Positions 1 to 8,838 of a DNA stretch of 52,179 bases are shown piece after piece. The position numbers and the translations under genes are program-made. How positions within the stretch are numbered: position 1 is the stretch's first letter; every line of letters starts with the position of its first letter. Below the pieces are notes generated by a model, which was not told the origin of the DNA, did no database searches, and saw only the letters and a program-made list of their open reading frames with translations. Origin of the DNA: Clostridiales bacterium (GTDB lineage Bacteria > Bacillota > Clostridia > Oscillospirales > Oscillospiraceae); contig JAJQFJ010000030.1 of the NCBI GenBank assembly GCA_021201185.1, forward strand, positions 1-52,179. The letters run 5' to 3'.

Positions 1-55
1 ATTTCCTTTATTATACCAGAAATGGGGGTGGAGGGTAGTTCTTTGACAGGCTGAG

Positions 56-95
56 GCTCCCCGGCAGCGGTTGCTGCCGGGGAGCCTTTTGCTTT
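56..95 (+). terminator. Intrinsic terminator of a gene left of the window
   Basis: A perfect 13-bp stem (56-68 with 73-85) closes a GGTT loop and is followed by a T-rich tail (CTTTTGCTTT). It sits upstream of the MATE promoter and so ends transcription coming from outside the window. Confidence 0.85.
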
Positions 96-146
96 CCGGT
101 CGGTTAAAACAGTATTAGGCCAGACATATTGTAGCAAGGTTATATC

Positions 147-175
147 TTGTTTGGATCTGACAGGACTGCTATAAT
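147..175 (+). promoter_or_regulatory. Sigma-A promoter of the MATE gene
   Basis: TTGTTT (147-152), 17 bases, TATAAT (170-175). Transcription would begin near 182. This excludes the longest open frame for the MATE gene, whose TTG start at 147 is the -35 box itself. Confidence 0.65.
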
Positions 176-239
176 AAAAGATACGAATGGAACAGTTATG
201 AGATATTGCGTCAAATTCCGGAACAGGAGAGAATACAGC

Positions 240-1607
240 ATGGCCGCAAGGACAGAACAGGAAAAAATCGAGCTATTTGAGCGGACGCCGGTGCCGAACG
301 CAGTGGTTCAAATGGCGATTCCGACGGTAGCGAGTTCGCTTGTGATGGTTTTGTACAGCCTGGCCGACACCTACTTTGTCGGTATGCTGAACGACCCGAT
401 TGCGACTGCCGCCGTGACGCTGGCCTCGCCGGTGTTGCTGGCCTTCAATGCGCTGAACAACCTGTTCGGCGTGGGAAGCTCCAGCCTGATGAGCCGTTCT
501 CTGGGGCGTAAGGATTATGATACGGTGCGAAAGACCTCGGCGATGGGCTTTTACTGCGCCCTGTTTTGCAGCCTGCTCCTCTCTGTCTGCTGTACCCTGT
601 TAAAGACTCTGCTGCTGACCATTCTTGGAGCGTCCGCTGATACCTGGGCCGCCACCTCCGACTATATGCTGTGGACGGTCACCTGTGGAGCCGCTCCCGC
701 GATCCTCAACGTGGTTTTGGCAAACATGGTCCGCTCCGAAGGGGCGGCGATGAACGCCAGCATTGGCACCATGAGCGGGTGCCTTCTGAATATCGTCCTG
801 GACCCGGTGTTCATTTTGCCCTGGGGCCTGAATATGGGCGCTGCCGGTGCAGGATTGGCCACCTTCCTGTCCAACTGCGCGGCCTGTCTGTACTTTTTCG
901 TGCTGTTTTTTGTCCGGCGGAGCAAAACCTTCGTCAGCATCTCGCCCCGGGATTTCCAATGGAACAGACAGATCTTCCTCCAGATCTGCAATGTGGGCAT
1001 CCCCGCGGCCATTCAAAACCTGCTCAACGTCACCGGTATGACGGTACTCAACAACTTTACCGCCGCATTTGGCGCGGACGCCGTCTCCGCTATGGGCATC
1101 GCCCATAAAATCGCCATGGTGCCCATGTATGTGGCCATGGGGTTCTCTCAGGGCATCATGCCTCTGGTCAGCTACAACTACGCCAGCAAGGGCTATCGCC
1201 GGATGAAGGACGTCATCACCTTTGCCGGTGCGGTTTCTCTGGTGCTTATGGTATTTGGCACAACGATCTGCCTCCTGGAAGGCAATGCAATTATCGGCCT
1301 GTTTATGGAAAATGAAGCAGTCATTGCCTATGGCGGGGCCTTCCTTTCCGGGATGGCGCTGGCAATGCCCTTCCTTGGCATTGACTTCCTGGCTGTGGGC
1401 GTCTTTCAGGCCTGTGGAATGGGGCGAAACGCGCTGGTGTTTGCCATCCTGCGCAAGGTCGTTCTGGAAATCCCCGCCCTTATCATTCTGAATATGATCT
1501 GGCCGCTCTATGGCCTGGCCTATGCCCAACTGGTTGCCGAGTTCGTGCTGGCAATCGTGGCTGTTATCATGCTGGCGCGGATCTTCTGCTCCCTGAGCGA
1601 GGGCTGA
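240..1607 (+). CDS. MATE family efflux transporter
   Basis: Predicted multidrug/toxin extrusion antiporter of the cytoplasmic membrane, exporting organic cations or drugs in exchange for Na+ or H+. The 455-aa product has the usual family length, about twelve hydrophobic segments in two homologous halves, and the conserved N-terminal run around AIPTVASSLVMVLYSLADTY typical of MatE domains. I chose ATG 240 because AGGAGA lies 9 bases upstream (225-230); an in-frame extension back to 147 would run through the promoter. The next gene has its own promoter, so this is probably monocistronic. Substrate cannot be told from sequence. Confidence 0.9.
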   Translation: MAARTEQEKIELFERTPVPNAVVQMAIPTVASSLVMVLYSLADTYFVGMLNDPIATAAVTLASPVLLAFNALNNLFGVGSSSLMSRSLGRKDYDTVRKTSAMGFYCALFCSLLLSVCCTLLKTLLLTILGASADTWAATSDYMLWTVTCGAAPAILNVVLANMVRSEGAAMNASIGTMSGCLLNIVLDPVFILPWGLNMGAAGAGLATFLSNCAACLYFFVLFFVRRSKTFVSISPRDFQWNRQIFLQICNVGIPAAIQNLLNVTGMTVLNNFTAAFGADAVSAMGIAHKIAMVPMYVAMGFSQGIMPLVSYNYASKGYRRMKDVITFAGAVSLVLMVFGTTICLLEGNAIIGLFMENEAVIAYGGAFLSGMALAMPFLGIDFLAVGVFQACGMGRNALVFAILRKVVLEIPALIILNMIWPLYGLAYAQLVAEFVLAIVAVIMLARIFCSLSEG

Positions 1608-1697
1608 AGGTGGCACGCAACGAATGGGACATCCTTCGGGACGGCCTCCCTTGCGAGTTGGTGGACACATCGTGCGACAAAACGGGGAGGCTGTTGT

Positions 1698-1725
1698 TTG
1701 CAAATCGTTTTGCCAGGCGTATAAT
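1698..1725 (+). promoter_or_regulatory. Sigma-A promoter of the HXXEE gene
   Basis: TTGCAA (1698-1703), 16 bases, TATAAT (1720-1725), about 65 bases ahead of the chosen start. It lies between the MATE stop and the next gene and probably also serves the aminopeptidase gene downstream. Confidence 0.6.
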
Positions 1726-1790
1726 GTGTAATAAGGCTGTGGCTGGTTGTTCCACAAGACATGGATGCCCGGCAAAAGAGGTGCGTCAAG

Positions 1791-2456
1791 GTGAAAAAGG
1801 GATTCAGCAGATGGTGTGACCAGATGTGGTTATATGCAGTCTATTTTTTAGGTGTTGTCATGGCCTGCGCGCTGGTCTGGAACTGGGATACCTGGGAGAT
1901 GAGCCGTAAGCTGGTCTGCACGCTGGCCATCGCCGTCCCTATGCACATCTTTGAGGAAAATTCCTTCCCGGCCGGTTTTTACTATATGAACAACCTGGGC
2001 TTTGGGTCGAAGGAGCCTATGGTCTATCCGCAAAATCGCTGCACCAATATGGTCACAAACCTGGGAGCTGAAATCGTCCTGATTTTGATGACCATCAATA
2101 CACAGGTCATCGAGCCGAGTGCGGTCACGCTGGTGCTGTTCTTCGGATTGGGCGAGACGATCAACCACACCAGAAGCGGCATTTTGATGTACCGGCGCTA
2201 CCACGAGAAGGGCAAAAAGACCGTTTATGGGCCGGGTCTGGTCACTTCCTGGTGCGTACTGATACCGCTCAGCACAGCGGCGCTCAAATGGCTGACAGGC
2301 CATTCCGTGACGGTGTTGCAGGTGGTTGGCGGTATTGGCATTTTCCTGGGAATCGCTGTTTTCCTGATCCTTCTTCCCTTTGCGGTCTCCATGCGGGTGA
2401 AAAGCAGGGAGTTCGCCTTCCACGACAGGGGCTACTTTGAAAAATTCGAGCAATAA
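1791..2456 (+). CDS. HXXEE domain-containing membrane protein
   Basis: A 221-aa integral membrane protein of the HXXEE family (DUF3792-unrelated), whose biochemical role is unknown. The name-giving motif is visible as HIFEE at residues 52-56, followed by a second polar cluster in GLGETINHTRSG, both between hydrophobic helices; about five or six membrane segments are predicted. GTG 1791 is preferred because GAGGTG (1778-1783) is 7 bases upstream; ATG 1761 is the in-frame alternative. It is followed after 15 bases by the aminopeptidase gene, probably as one transcript. The conserved His/Glu residues suggest a metal-dependent membrane enzyme, but that is inference. Confidence 0.75.
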   Translation: MKKGFSRWCDQMWLYAVYFLGVVMACALVWNWDTWEMSRKLVCTLAIAVPMHIFEENSFPAGFYYMNNLGFGSKEPMVYPQNRCTNMVTNLGAEIVLILMTINTQVIEPSAVTLVLFFGLGETINHTRSGILMYRRYHEKGKKTVYGPGLVTSWCVLIPLSTAALKWLTGHSVTVLQVVGGIGIFLGIAVFLILLPFAVSMRVKSREFAFHDRGYFEKFEQ

Positions 2457-2471
2457 AGGAGCTGTGTAGCA

Positions 2472-3479
2472 ATGAGCAGGCTTGATTGGAAGGCCACCGC
2501 TGCCCTGATTGCAGAGGACGCACTGGCGATTCAGCAGGACGAAAAGGTGGTCATTGTGTCCGGAGAGGGCATAGAAAAGGTGGATGGACTGAACGACCTG
2601 TATCTCGCCGTGAAGGACGACCTGTATCAAAGGGGAATTGCGCCTGTCTGCCTGAGCTACCTGGCGGAGCCGGGCAAAAAGGTGCCGGAGCTGGTGGAGA
2701 CAGTATGCTGCGATGCGGATGTTATCATCACCATTTACACCCGCGGCCTGCTGCACTCTGACGCCTGGCCCCGGATACGGGAAGGACGCAAGCCGTTAAG
2801 CCGTCTTTTACTCCTGCCAAACGGCAACAGCGATGACTTCCTGAACCGTATGATGCCAAAGACAAAAGAAAAGTTCTATGAGATAGCCGGGGTCTCAGAC
2901 AAAATCGGCAGTCAGTTCCTGGGGAAGCACACGGTACGTCTGACTGCACCCAACGGCACTGACCTGACCTTCCGGGTCGGGCAGCTGGCGGGCTGGGCTC
3001 ACAGCGGCGTCGGCACAAAGCCTGGCTCCTTTATCCTCCTGCCTGCCGGGACGCTGAACCTGGGTGTGGATGAGGGTTCCGCCGAGGGAACACTGGTCAT
3101 TGACTGTCATACTGCCCTCAAGCGGGAGCTGATGGATGAGGCAGTTACCTTCCAGATCAAAGACGGCTATGCCGTGTCCATTCAGGGCGGCAGCTATGCC
3201 GATGATTTTGCCGCCGCGGCAGCCAAATTTCCCAATGGCCCGGAGGAGACGCTCTGCATCGCTGAATTTGGCCTTGGCTTTGACAAGACAGCGGATGTCC
3301 GTGTCAATCCCAGCGAAGGGGAGCATATGTACGGCGCTGCCCATATCGGGATCGGCTCCAACGGCTCCTTTGGCGGCAGCGTGATGATCGATGCGTGGCA
3401 TATTGACTGTATTCTGGAAGGGGCTTCCGTAGAGCTGGATGGGAAGCTGATCGAGAAGGACGGGCAATACCTTGGGTGA
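2472..3479 (+). CDS. M29/AmpS-like aminopeptidase family protein
   Basis: Cytoplasmic metalloenzyme of 335 aa resembling the thermophilic aminopeptidase (M29, AmpS) family, which also contains the NicX ring-cleaving dioxygenases. The C-terminal metal-site pattern is present: Glu282/Glu284 and His285 in SEGEHMYGAAHIGIGSN, His291, and His310/Asp312 in AWHID. AAAGGAG (2455-2461) lies 10 bases before ATG 2472. Gene order (HXXEE protein then this enzyme) suggests co-transcription. A peptidase of unknown specificity is the conservative call; a NicX-like oxygenase role cannot be excluded. Confidence 0.75.
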   Translation: MSRLDWKATAALIAEDALAIQQDEKVVIVSGEGIEKVDGLNDLYLAVKDDLYQRGIAPVCLSYLAEPGKKVPELVETVCCDADVIITIYTRGLLHSDAWPRIREGRKPLSRLLLLPNGNSDDFLNRMMPKTKEKFYEIAGVSDKIGSQFLGKHTVRLTAPNGTDLTFRVGQLAGWAHSGVGTKPGSFILLPAGTLNLGVDEGSAEGTLVIDCHTALKRELMDEAVTFQIKDGYAVSIQGGSYADDFAAAAAKFPNGPEETLCIAEFGLGFDKTADVRVNPSEGEHMYGAAHIGIGSNGSFGGSVMIDAWHIDCILEGASVELDGKLIEKDGQYLG

Positions 3480-3536
3480 CTGCAAAGCTCCTGCACAATA
3501 AAGCCTCAACTAATAAAAATGCGAATATTGATACAT

Positions 3537-3574
3537 AGCTCACACGACCTGAAACCTCGTGTGAGCTTATTTTG
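3537..3574 (+). terminator. Hairpin terminator after the aminopeptidase gene
   Basis: Perfect 11-bp inverted repeat (3537-3547 with 3557-3567) around a 9-base loop, followed by TATTTT. It is the first of three consecutive hairpins between convergent genes. Confidence 0.75.
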
Positions 3575-3651
3575 AAAGACAGCCACTAGCTGAACTGGTG
3601 GCTGTCTTTCAGAACAGCGTCTGCCATTGGATTCCCAAAGGCAGACGCCGT
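3574..3651. repeat. Two further inverted repeats in the convergent intergenic region
   Basis: A perfect 13-bp inverted repeat pairs 3574-3586 with 3598-3610 (11-base loop). It is followed at once by a third, pairing about 3612-3625 with 3640-3652 (one or two mismatches). The last one is placed to terminate the leftward ABC-transporter transcript. The next gene ends at 3657. Confidence 0.65.
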
Positions 3652-3656
3652 TTCTG

Positions 3657-5555
3657 TTATGCGTCTGTTTTCTCTTTCACATAATACTGGGCCTGAGCGT
3701 TCCACAGCCGGGCATAGAGGCCGTCCTCGTCCGCCAGCAGCGCCTCGTGACTGCCGGTCTGCACCACCGCCCCGTCCTGGAACACGGCGATCTGGTCGCA
3801 GAACTTGCAGGAGGACAGACGGTGACTGATATAGACGGCGGTCTTGTCCCCGGCGATGTCGTTGAATTTGCTGTAAATCTCCGCCTCGGCCACGGGGTCC
3901 AGGGCCGCCGTAGGCTCGTCCAGGACGATGAAGGGGGCGTCCTTGTACAGCGCCCGGGCGATGGCGATCTTCTGGGCCTCGCCGCCGGAGACCTCCACCC
4001 CGTCCCTGTCCAGGTCCTTGTAGAGACAGGTGTCCAGCCCCCGGGGCATGGTCTCCAGCCGCCGGTCAAATCCGGCGTCCTCCAGAGCCCGGCGTGCCCG
4101 CTCCCGGTCGTAGTTTGCCGACCCGGCCACGTTCTGCCCCAGGGGCAGGGCAAAGAGCTGGAAGTCCTGGAACACCACGGAGAACAGGGCGATGTAGTCC
4201 TCATAGCGGTACTTGCGGATGTCGATGCCGTTGAGCAAAATCTCCCCCTCGGTGGGGTCGTACAGGCGGCAGAGCAGCTTGATGAAGGTGGTCTTGCCGC
4301 TGCCGTTGGGCCCCACCACCGCCAGGCGGTGGCCCACCCGGAAGGTCATGCTCACATGGCGCAGGGCGTACCGCTCCGTGCCGGGATACCGGAAGGACAC
4401 GTCCCGGAACTCCACCTGATACTGCCGGTCGGCCCGCTTCTCTGTGGTCAGGCTGCCCCAGTACATCTCGTGGGGCAGGTCGAGGAACCGGAACTCTGTC
4501 CCCAGAAAGGCGTCCTCGGCATTGACCCGCAGCTCTCCCAGTCCCTCCAGCAGCTCGGAGAGGCCGAGAAACAGGTTGGTGATGGCCCCCACATACTGAA
4601 CGATGGATCCCACGCCAAAGGCCCCCGCCCAGGATTTCAGACACACAAAGCCGTACACCAGCCCTGTGAGCACGGCGGAGACGCTCTGAGAGGCGGCGAA
4701 GCAGGCTCCCATGGGCCCTCTGGCCCACCGCGCGATGAGGGAGTGGGGGCCAAACTCGCCGGTCTGCTCCAGAAGAGGGTCGGAGACCTGTTCCCGCTGG
4801 CGGTACATCCGGGCGTCCTCCGCCCGCCCCCGCTGGGTGGAGGCAGTGTAGCAGTAAAAGCTGAACGCCCGGTTGGCGTATAAGATGCTCTCGGCATATT
4901 TGACCCAGTAGGCGTCCCCCCGGTTGTACAGGGCGGGGGCGGTGACCGCTCCAAGCAGCAGCACCGCCAGCACCCCCAGAACGCACAGGGGATGGTTCAG
5001 CCAGGTCATGCCGCTCTCCTCCGGCACACTGGAGAGAAACAGGGTGACGGACAGGCCCACGCCGCCCAGGATGCGCACCACAGAGGTCATCAGCTTTTCC
5101 AGGGACACCAGGGGCTCCAGCAGTCCCTTTCCCGACCAGTTGACGTTTTGCAGAATTTGGGAGTACAGGTCGGCGGTCTCCTGCCGGTCCATGGTGACAA
5201 AGTCCATGTCCAGCATTTTGTCCTGGTGGAGCCGGTCATAGGCCAGCCGGGACATCTGATTCTCGTAATCCCGCCACCGTTTGGCGGCGCCTGCGGCCAG
5301 GGAGAGCAGCGCCCCGGACAGCAGGGCTCCCAATGCCAGCAATCCCAACGTCTCCGGGTCCCGTTCGCCGGCCAACTCCCCGATGAGCCGGGCGGAGAAC
5401 CACACCGCCACATAGGGGGCCAGGGCGGTCAGGGCGTCGTACAGCCCCGTCGCCCAGAACCAGTTGGGGCAGATGCGCCACCAGATGCCCATGACCCGAC
5501 GGGTGCGCCGAAACGCCTCACTCCAGGATAGGCTCGTCTTTTTCTCCTGCGCCAT
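3657..5555 (-). CDS. ABC transporter, fused permease and ATP-binding subunit (second half-transporter)
   Basis: Half-size ABC exporter of 632 aa. A membrane domain with about six helices (residues ~30-340) precedes a complete nucleotide-binding domain: Walker A VGPNGSGKT (415-422), Q-loop Gln463, signature SGGEAQ (523-528), Walker B FIVLDE (542-547) and H-loop His578. The start at 5555 has GGAAGGAGGGG just upstream. Its 5' end overlaps the 3' end of the preceding half-transporter by 38 bases, so the two are translationally coupled and presumably act as a heterodimer. It is last in the regulator-kinase-exporter operon. Cargo is unknown; such pairs often export peptides or lipids. Confidence 0.9.
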   Translation of the reverse strand: MAQEKKTSLSWSEAFRRTRRVMGIWWRICPNWFWATGLYDALTALAPYVAVWFSARLIGELAGERDPETLGLLALGALLSGALLSLAAGAAKRWRDYENQMSRLAYDRLHQDKMLDMDFVTMDRQETADLYSQILQNVNWSGKGLLEPLVSLEKLMTSVVRILGGVGLSVTLFLSSVPEESGMTWLNHPLCVLGVLAVLLLGAVTAPALYNRGDAYWVKYAESILYANRAFSFYCYTASTQRGRAEDARMYRQREQVSDPLLEQTGEFGPHSLIARWARGPMGACFAASQSVSAVLTGLVYGFVCLKSWAGAFGVGSIVQYVGAITNLFLGLSELLEGLGELRVNAEDAFLGTEFRFLDLPHEMYWGSLTTEKRADRQYQVEFRDVSFRYPGTERYALRHVSMTFRVGHRLAVVGPNGSGKTTFIKLLCRLYDPTEGEILLNGIDIRKYRYEDYIALFSVVFQDFQLFALPLGQNVAGSANYDRERARRALEDAGFDRRLETMPRGLDTCLYKDLDRDGVEVSGGEAQKIAIARALYKDAPFIVLDEPTAALDPVAEAEIYSKFNDIAGDKTAVYISHRLSSCKFCDQIAVFQDGAVVQTGSHEALLADEDGLYARLWNAQAQYYVKEKTDA

Positions 5556-7367
5556 CTTCGACCCCTCCTTCCCGGTAATATCGGCTCTGCACCTCGAACA
5601 GCTTTGCGTAGCCGCCTCCCAGCTCGAGAAGGGACTGATGAGTGCCCTCCTCCGCCAGCCTTCCGTCCGCCAGGAACAGGATACGGTCGCAGAACCGGGT
5701 GGAGGCCAGCCGATGGGAGATGAACAGGGCGGTGCGCCCCCGGGTCATCTCGCTGTATTTCAGATAGATGTCGTTTTCCGCGATTGGGTCTAATGCCGCG
5801 GTGGGCTCGTCCAGGGCCAGGATAGGTGCGTCCTTGTACAGTGCCCTCGCCAGCATCAGCCGCTGGGTCTGCCCGCCGGACAGCTCCACCCCCTCCTCAT
5901 AGACCAGCCGACCCAGCTTGGTGTCCAGCCCCTGGGGAGCCGGGCCACCGTCTCGGTCAGTCCCGCCTGGTCAATGCATCGGCGCACCTGTTCCTCGTCG
6001 ATGCCCTCCAGCCGCTGGGCCACGTTCACCCGGACGCTGTGTTCCAGCACGGAGAAGTCCTGAAACACGGTGGCGAACAGGGCGTAGTAGTCCCGCCGGT
6101 CGTACTGACGGATGTTCTCCCCGTCCAGCAGCACCCGCCCGTCCGTGGGGTCGAGAAAGCCGCAGAGCAGCCGGACCAGGGTGGTTTTCCCCGCCCCGTT
6201 CAGGCCCACGATGGCCAGCTTCTCCCCGGGGCGGATGGTCAGGCTGAAATGGGAGATAGTGTCCGACTCCGCCCCGGGATAGCGGTAGCTCACGTCGTCC
6301 AGCCGCAGCTCATAGGGGCGGTCGGTGTCCTTGGGGAGAGGCTTACCCTCTTCAAACCGGAACGGCTCCGGCCAGTTCAGATATTCCTGCACACAGGAGA
6401 TGTCCAGGCATTGCCGGTGCAGCTCCAGCAGGCCGGAGGTGATGCCAGTCACCCAGGCGGTAAAGCCGCTGACCGCCGTAAAGTAGAGCAAAAATTCCGA
6501 CGCGGACAGCCCCTCCGTCAGCGTCAGCCAGAGCAAATAGGCGTAGGCCGCCCCGTTCCGGGCCAGGGAGAGCAGAAAGTCCGCCAGATCAGCCCTCAGG
6601 TAGAGCCGCTGTTCCCGGGCCTTGAAGGCACGGATGAGATTCACAGCGCTCTCCCGCACGTCCCGGAGCCATCCCTGGAGGCCGAAAATGCGGATGTCCT
6701 TGGCGGGAGGACGGTCGGCGGCCTTCTGCCCGATATAATGGAACTGCTTGTAATAGCCGTCCTGCTCCGCCCGGTGTTCGTAGCCCCAGGCCTGGATGCG
6801 CCGGTCAAACAGGCAGCCCGCCACAGTCACGACCACCACCAGGCACAGCAGCCCCGGATGCAGCCCGGACATGAGCAGCAGATACGCCCCAAAGCCCATC
6901 AGGTTGGTCAGCAGGTCGGTCAGCGTGGTCCACACCGCCTCGGTGGCGTCGGCATTGCTGCCGGTGACATTCCAGCACTTGTCCTGGAGAGCCAGAAACG
7001 CCGTGTCCAGCAGGTTGGGGAAGGAGGTCTGGTCTGTCTTTCGGGCGACGTCCCGGGCCAGCTCCAGACGGACGGCGATGCGCCCGAACAGGACATTGTT
7101 GTCCAGATACCCCTTCAGGGCGGACAGCAGCACCAGCACGGCGCCAAAGCCTCCCACGGCGGCCAGCAGTGCCCCCAGTCCGGCCCCGGACTCCACCTGA
7201 GCCAGCAGGGTCGGGGCGATGAGCAGCTCCGCCACGGAGCGGCCCGTCGTCACCGCCGCCACCGCCACGCACAGGAAAATGACACTCCGGTTCCCCCGCC
7301 AGGCGGAGGCGAGCATAAAGCCCACCGAGCGGTGCATGGGGTAGGCCCGTTTCTTCTGTTCTCTCAT
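5518..7367 (-). pseudogene. ABC transporter, fused permease and ATP-binding subunit, frameshifted
   Basis: First half-transporter of the pair. The open frame from 7367 covers the membrane domain, Walker A VGLNGAGKTT (387-396) and Q-loop, then loses frame after residue ~480. The signature (LSGGQTQ), Walker B (ILALDE) and H-loop continue in the next frame to 5518. The break falls at a run of four C (5929-5932 on the + strand): one more C would restore RGLDTKLGRLVYEEGVELSGG. The span is 1850 bases, one short of 617 codons. As read, the product lacks its ATP-hydrolysis half. This may be genuine inactivation or a single-base sequencing error; every other conserved residue is intact. Confidence 0.85.
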
Positions 7368-7403
7368 GTCATCACCTCACGCTGCTATCCTATCACAAAA
7401 AAT

Positions 7404-7427
7404 CGTCCCCGGCGCAATTCGGGGACG
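7404..7427 (-). terminator. Hairpin with T-run between kinase and exporter genes
   Basis: Read leftward, an 8-bp stem (7420-7427 with 7404-7411) and 8-base loop are followed by ATTTTTT. It can terminate or attenuate the regulator-kinase transcript before the ABC genes, and it overlaps one of two direct repeats. Confidence 0.6.
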
Positions 7428-7453
7428 AATCGCAAAAACCGGGGGACGAATCG
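7421..7453 (-). promoter_or_regulatory. Candidate LytTR-type operator: two 12-bp direct repeats 21 bp apart
   Basis: The sequence CGATTCGTCCCC (leftward strand) occurs at 7453-7442 and again at 7432-7421, exactly two helical turns apart. LytTR/AgrA-type regulators bind paired direct repeats with this spacing. A LytTR regulator is encoded in the same operon (8140-8838) and the exporter genes begin 54 bases downstream, so autogenous-pathway control of the exporter is the natural reading. Confidence 0.55.
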
Positions 7454-7463
7454 TAATATCCTG

Positions 7464-8135
7464 TCAATCCTGAGGAATCAAAATCTCCGTGGTGAACGCC
7501 CCGTCCTCGCTGCTCCGGCTGAGATAGCCGTCCAGCCGGTCGATGATGGCGTCTATCCGCACCAGGCCGAAGCCGTGGCCCTCCCCCTTGGTGGTGGAGA
7601 AGCGGCCCCCGGACTTGACCCGCTTTTTGTCTGCGGTGAAGTTGGTGAAGGAGAGGTAGAGCTGAGTGCCCTTCATGTCCATGTACACCCGGATGAGCCG
7701 CTTCTCCTCCGGCAGGGCGAGGCTGGCCTCGATGGCGTTGTCAAAGAGATTGCCGATGATGCAGCACAGATCCAGCTCGGACATCCGCAGCTTTACTGGG
7801 ATGTGGGCGTCGCAGCGGACGGGGATGCCTTTGGACTGGGCCAGGGAAATTTTACTGTTCAAAATGGCGTCCGCCATGGGGTTGCCCGTCTTGATGACCG
7901 TGTCCACCGTGTTCAGGTCGGTGTCCAGCTCGTCCAGATAGGCTTTGATGCCCTCCATGTCCCCGCCCGCCGCCAGCACCTTCATGGTCTGGATGTGGTT
8001 GCGGTAGTCGTGCCGCCAGCCCCGCACCTGGCGGTACATGTTCTCCACCTCCTGGTAGTGGGTCTCCACCAGCTCCTGCTGATAGGCGGCCAGGCGGCGG
8101 TCGATGCGGCGGTCTATCCAGCGTGTCAGAAACAT
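7464..8135 (-). CDS. GHKL-domain sensor histidine kinase (AgrC/VirS-like), no membrane domain
   Basis: Partner kinase of the adjacent LytTR regulator. The 223-aa protein has an N-terminal helical segment, a phosphoacceptor box with His42 (GWRHDYRNHI), an N-box (NLFDNAIEA, 129-137) and a G-box (GEGHGFGL, 184-191). It is much shorter than AgrC-type kinases (about 400 aa) because the multi-helix sensor domain is absent, so the signal is either cytoplasmic or supplied by a partner such as the ABC exporter. The start lies 4 bases after the regulator's stop. Truncation in the past is possible, but the start has a plausible GGGGGTGAGAGG leader. Confidence 0.85.
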   Translation of the reverse strand: MFLTRWIDRRIDRRLAAYQQELVETHYQEVENMYRQVRGWRHDYRNHIQTMKVLAAGGDMEGIKAYLDELDTDLNTVDTVIKTGNPMADAILNSKISLAQSKGIPVRCDAHIPVKLRMSELDLCCIIGNLFDNAIEASLALPEEKRLIRVYMDMKGTQLYLSFTNFTADKKRVKSGGRFSTTKGEGHGFGLVRIDAIIDRLDGYLSRSSEDGAFTTEILIPQD

Positions 8136-8139
8136 CCTC

Positions 8140-8838
8140 TCACCCCCTGTTGATAATGGCCCGGTTCAGCGGCTCGTAGGCCCCTCTGGGCAGGGGCAGG
8201 ACCTCGCCTCCGGCGAGATGGACCTCCGTCTTTGTCACCCGGCGGACATAGGAGAGGTTTAAGATCAGCCCCCGGCCCACCCGGACGAAGTCCTCTCCCA
8301 GCTCGGCGGAGAAGTCGCTGAGGGAGCGCTTGACGGTGTAATCCCGGTCAGCGTGGACGGTGACATAGTTGCGCTGGACATCCAGATAGCGGATGCGGTA
8401 GCAGGGGATGCGCACCAGCTCGCCGGAGCAGGACAGGTTCAGGCAACGGCTGTTCCGGCGGAGCCTGTCCGCCGCCCGGTCCAACACCTGAAACAGCTTG
8501 TCCCAGCGCACTGGCTTGAGCAGATAGTGGAGGGCCTCCACCTCATAGCCCTCGGCGATGTAGTCGGAGTAGCCGGTGATGAAGACGATCTGCACCAGCT
8601 CGCTGTCCCGCCGAACCCGTCTGGCCAGCTCCACCCCGTCCATCTCTCCCATCTCCACGTCCAGCAAAAGCAGGTCAAAGCTCTGCCGCTCCGCCCAGCG
8701 AAAGAGAAAGCTCTCCGCCGACGGGAAGGTCTCCGTCTGGACGGTGTGGCCCCGGGCTTCCGCCCATTCGTTTACCAGACGGCCCAGCAGCTGCCGGTCG
8801 GCCCCGCTGTCGTCGCAGACGGCGATGTGATATGTCAT
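8140..8838 (-). CDS. LytTR-family response regulator
   Basis: Two-component response regulator of 232 aa. The receiver domain (1-~120) shows Asp9/Asp10 and phosphoacceptor Asp60 (LLLLDVEMGEMDG), followed by Thr and Lys in ITGYSD and LLKPV. The C-terminal half (~130-232) is a LytTR DNA-binding domain with the typical IRYLDVQRNYVTVH and FVRVGRGLILNLSYV stretches. AAAGGAGG precedes the ATG. It opens the operon regulator-kinase-ABC-ABC, an arrangement common for peptide-sensing or self-protection exporters in Firmicutes. Likely targets are the direct repeats at 7421-7453. Confidence 0.92.
   Translation of the reverse strand: MTYHIAVCDDSGADRQLLGRLVNEWAEARGHTVQTETFPSAESFLFRWAERQSFDLLLLDVEMGEMDGVELARRVRRDSELVQIVFITGYSDYIAEGYEVEALHYLLKPVRWDKLFQVLDRAADRLRRNSRCLNLSCSGELVRIPCYRIRYLDVQRNYVTVHADRDYTVKRSLSDFSAELGEDFVRVGRGLILNLSYVRRVTKTEVHLAGGEVLPLPRGAYEPLNRAIINRG

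Noticed and set aside
1610..1819. Small 69-codon frame after the MATE gene
   Set aside because: It overlaps the promoter (1698-1725) and the start of the HXXEE gene, and shows no recognisable motif.
5826..8153. A 775-codon + strand frame opposite the kinase and ABC gene
   Set aside because: Same antisense composition effect; the opposite strand carries complete motifs of known families.
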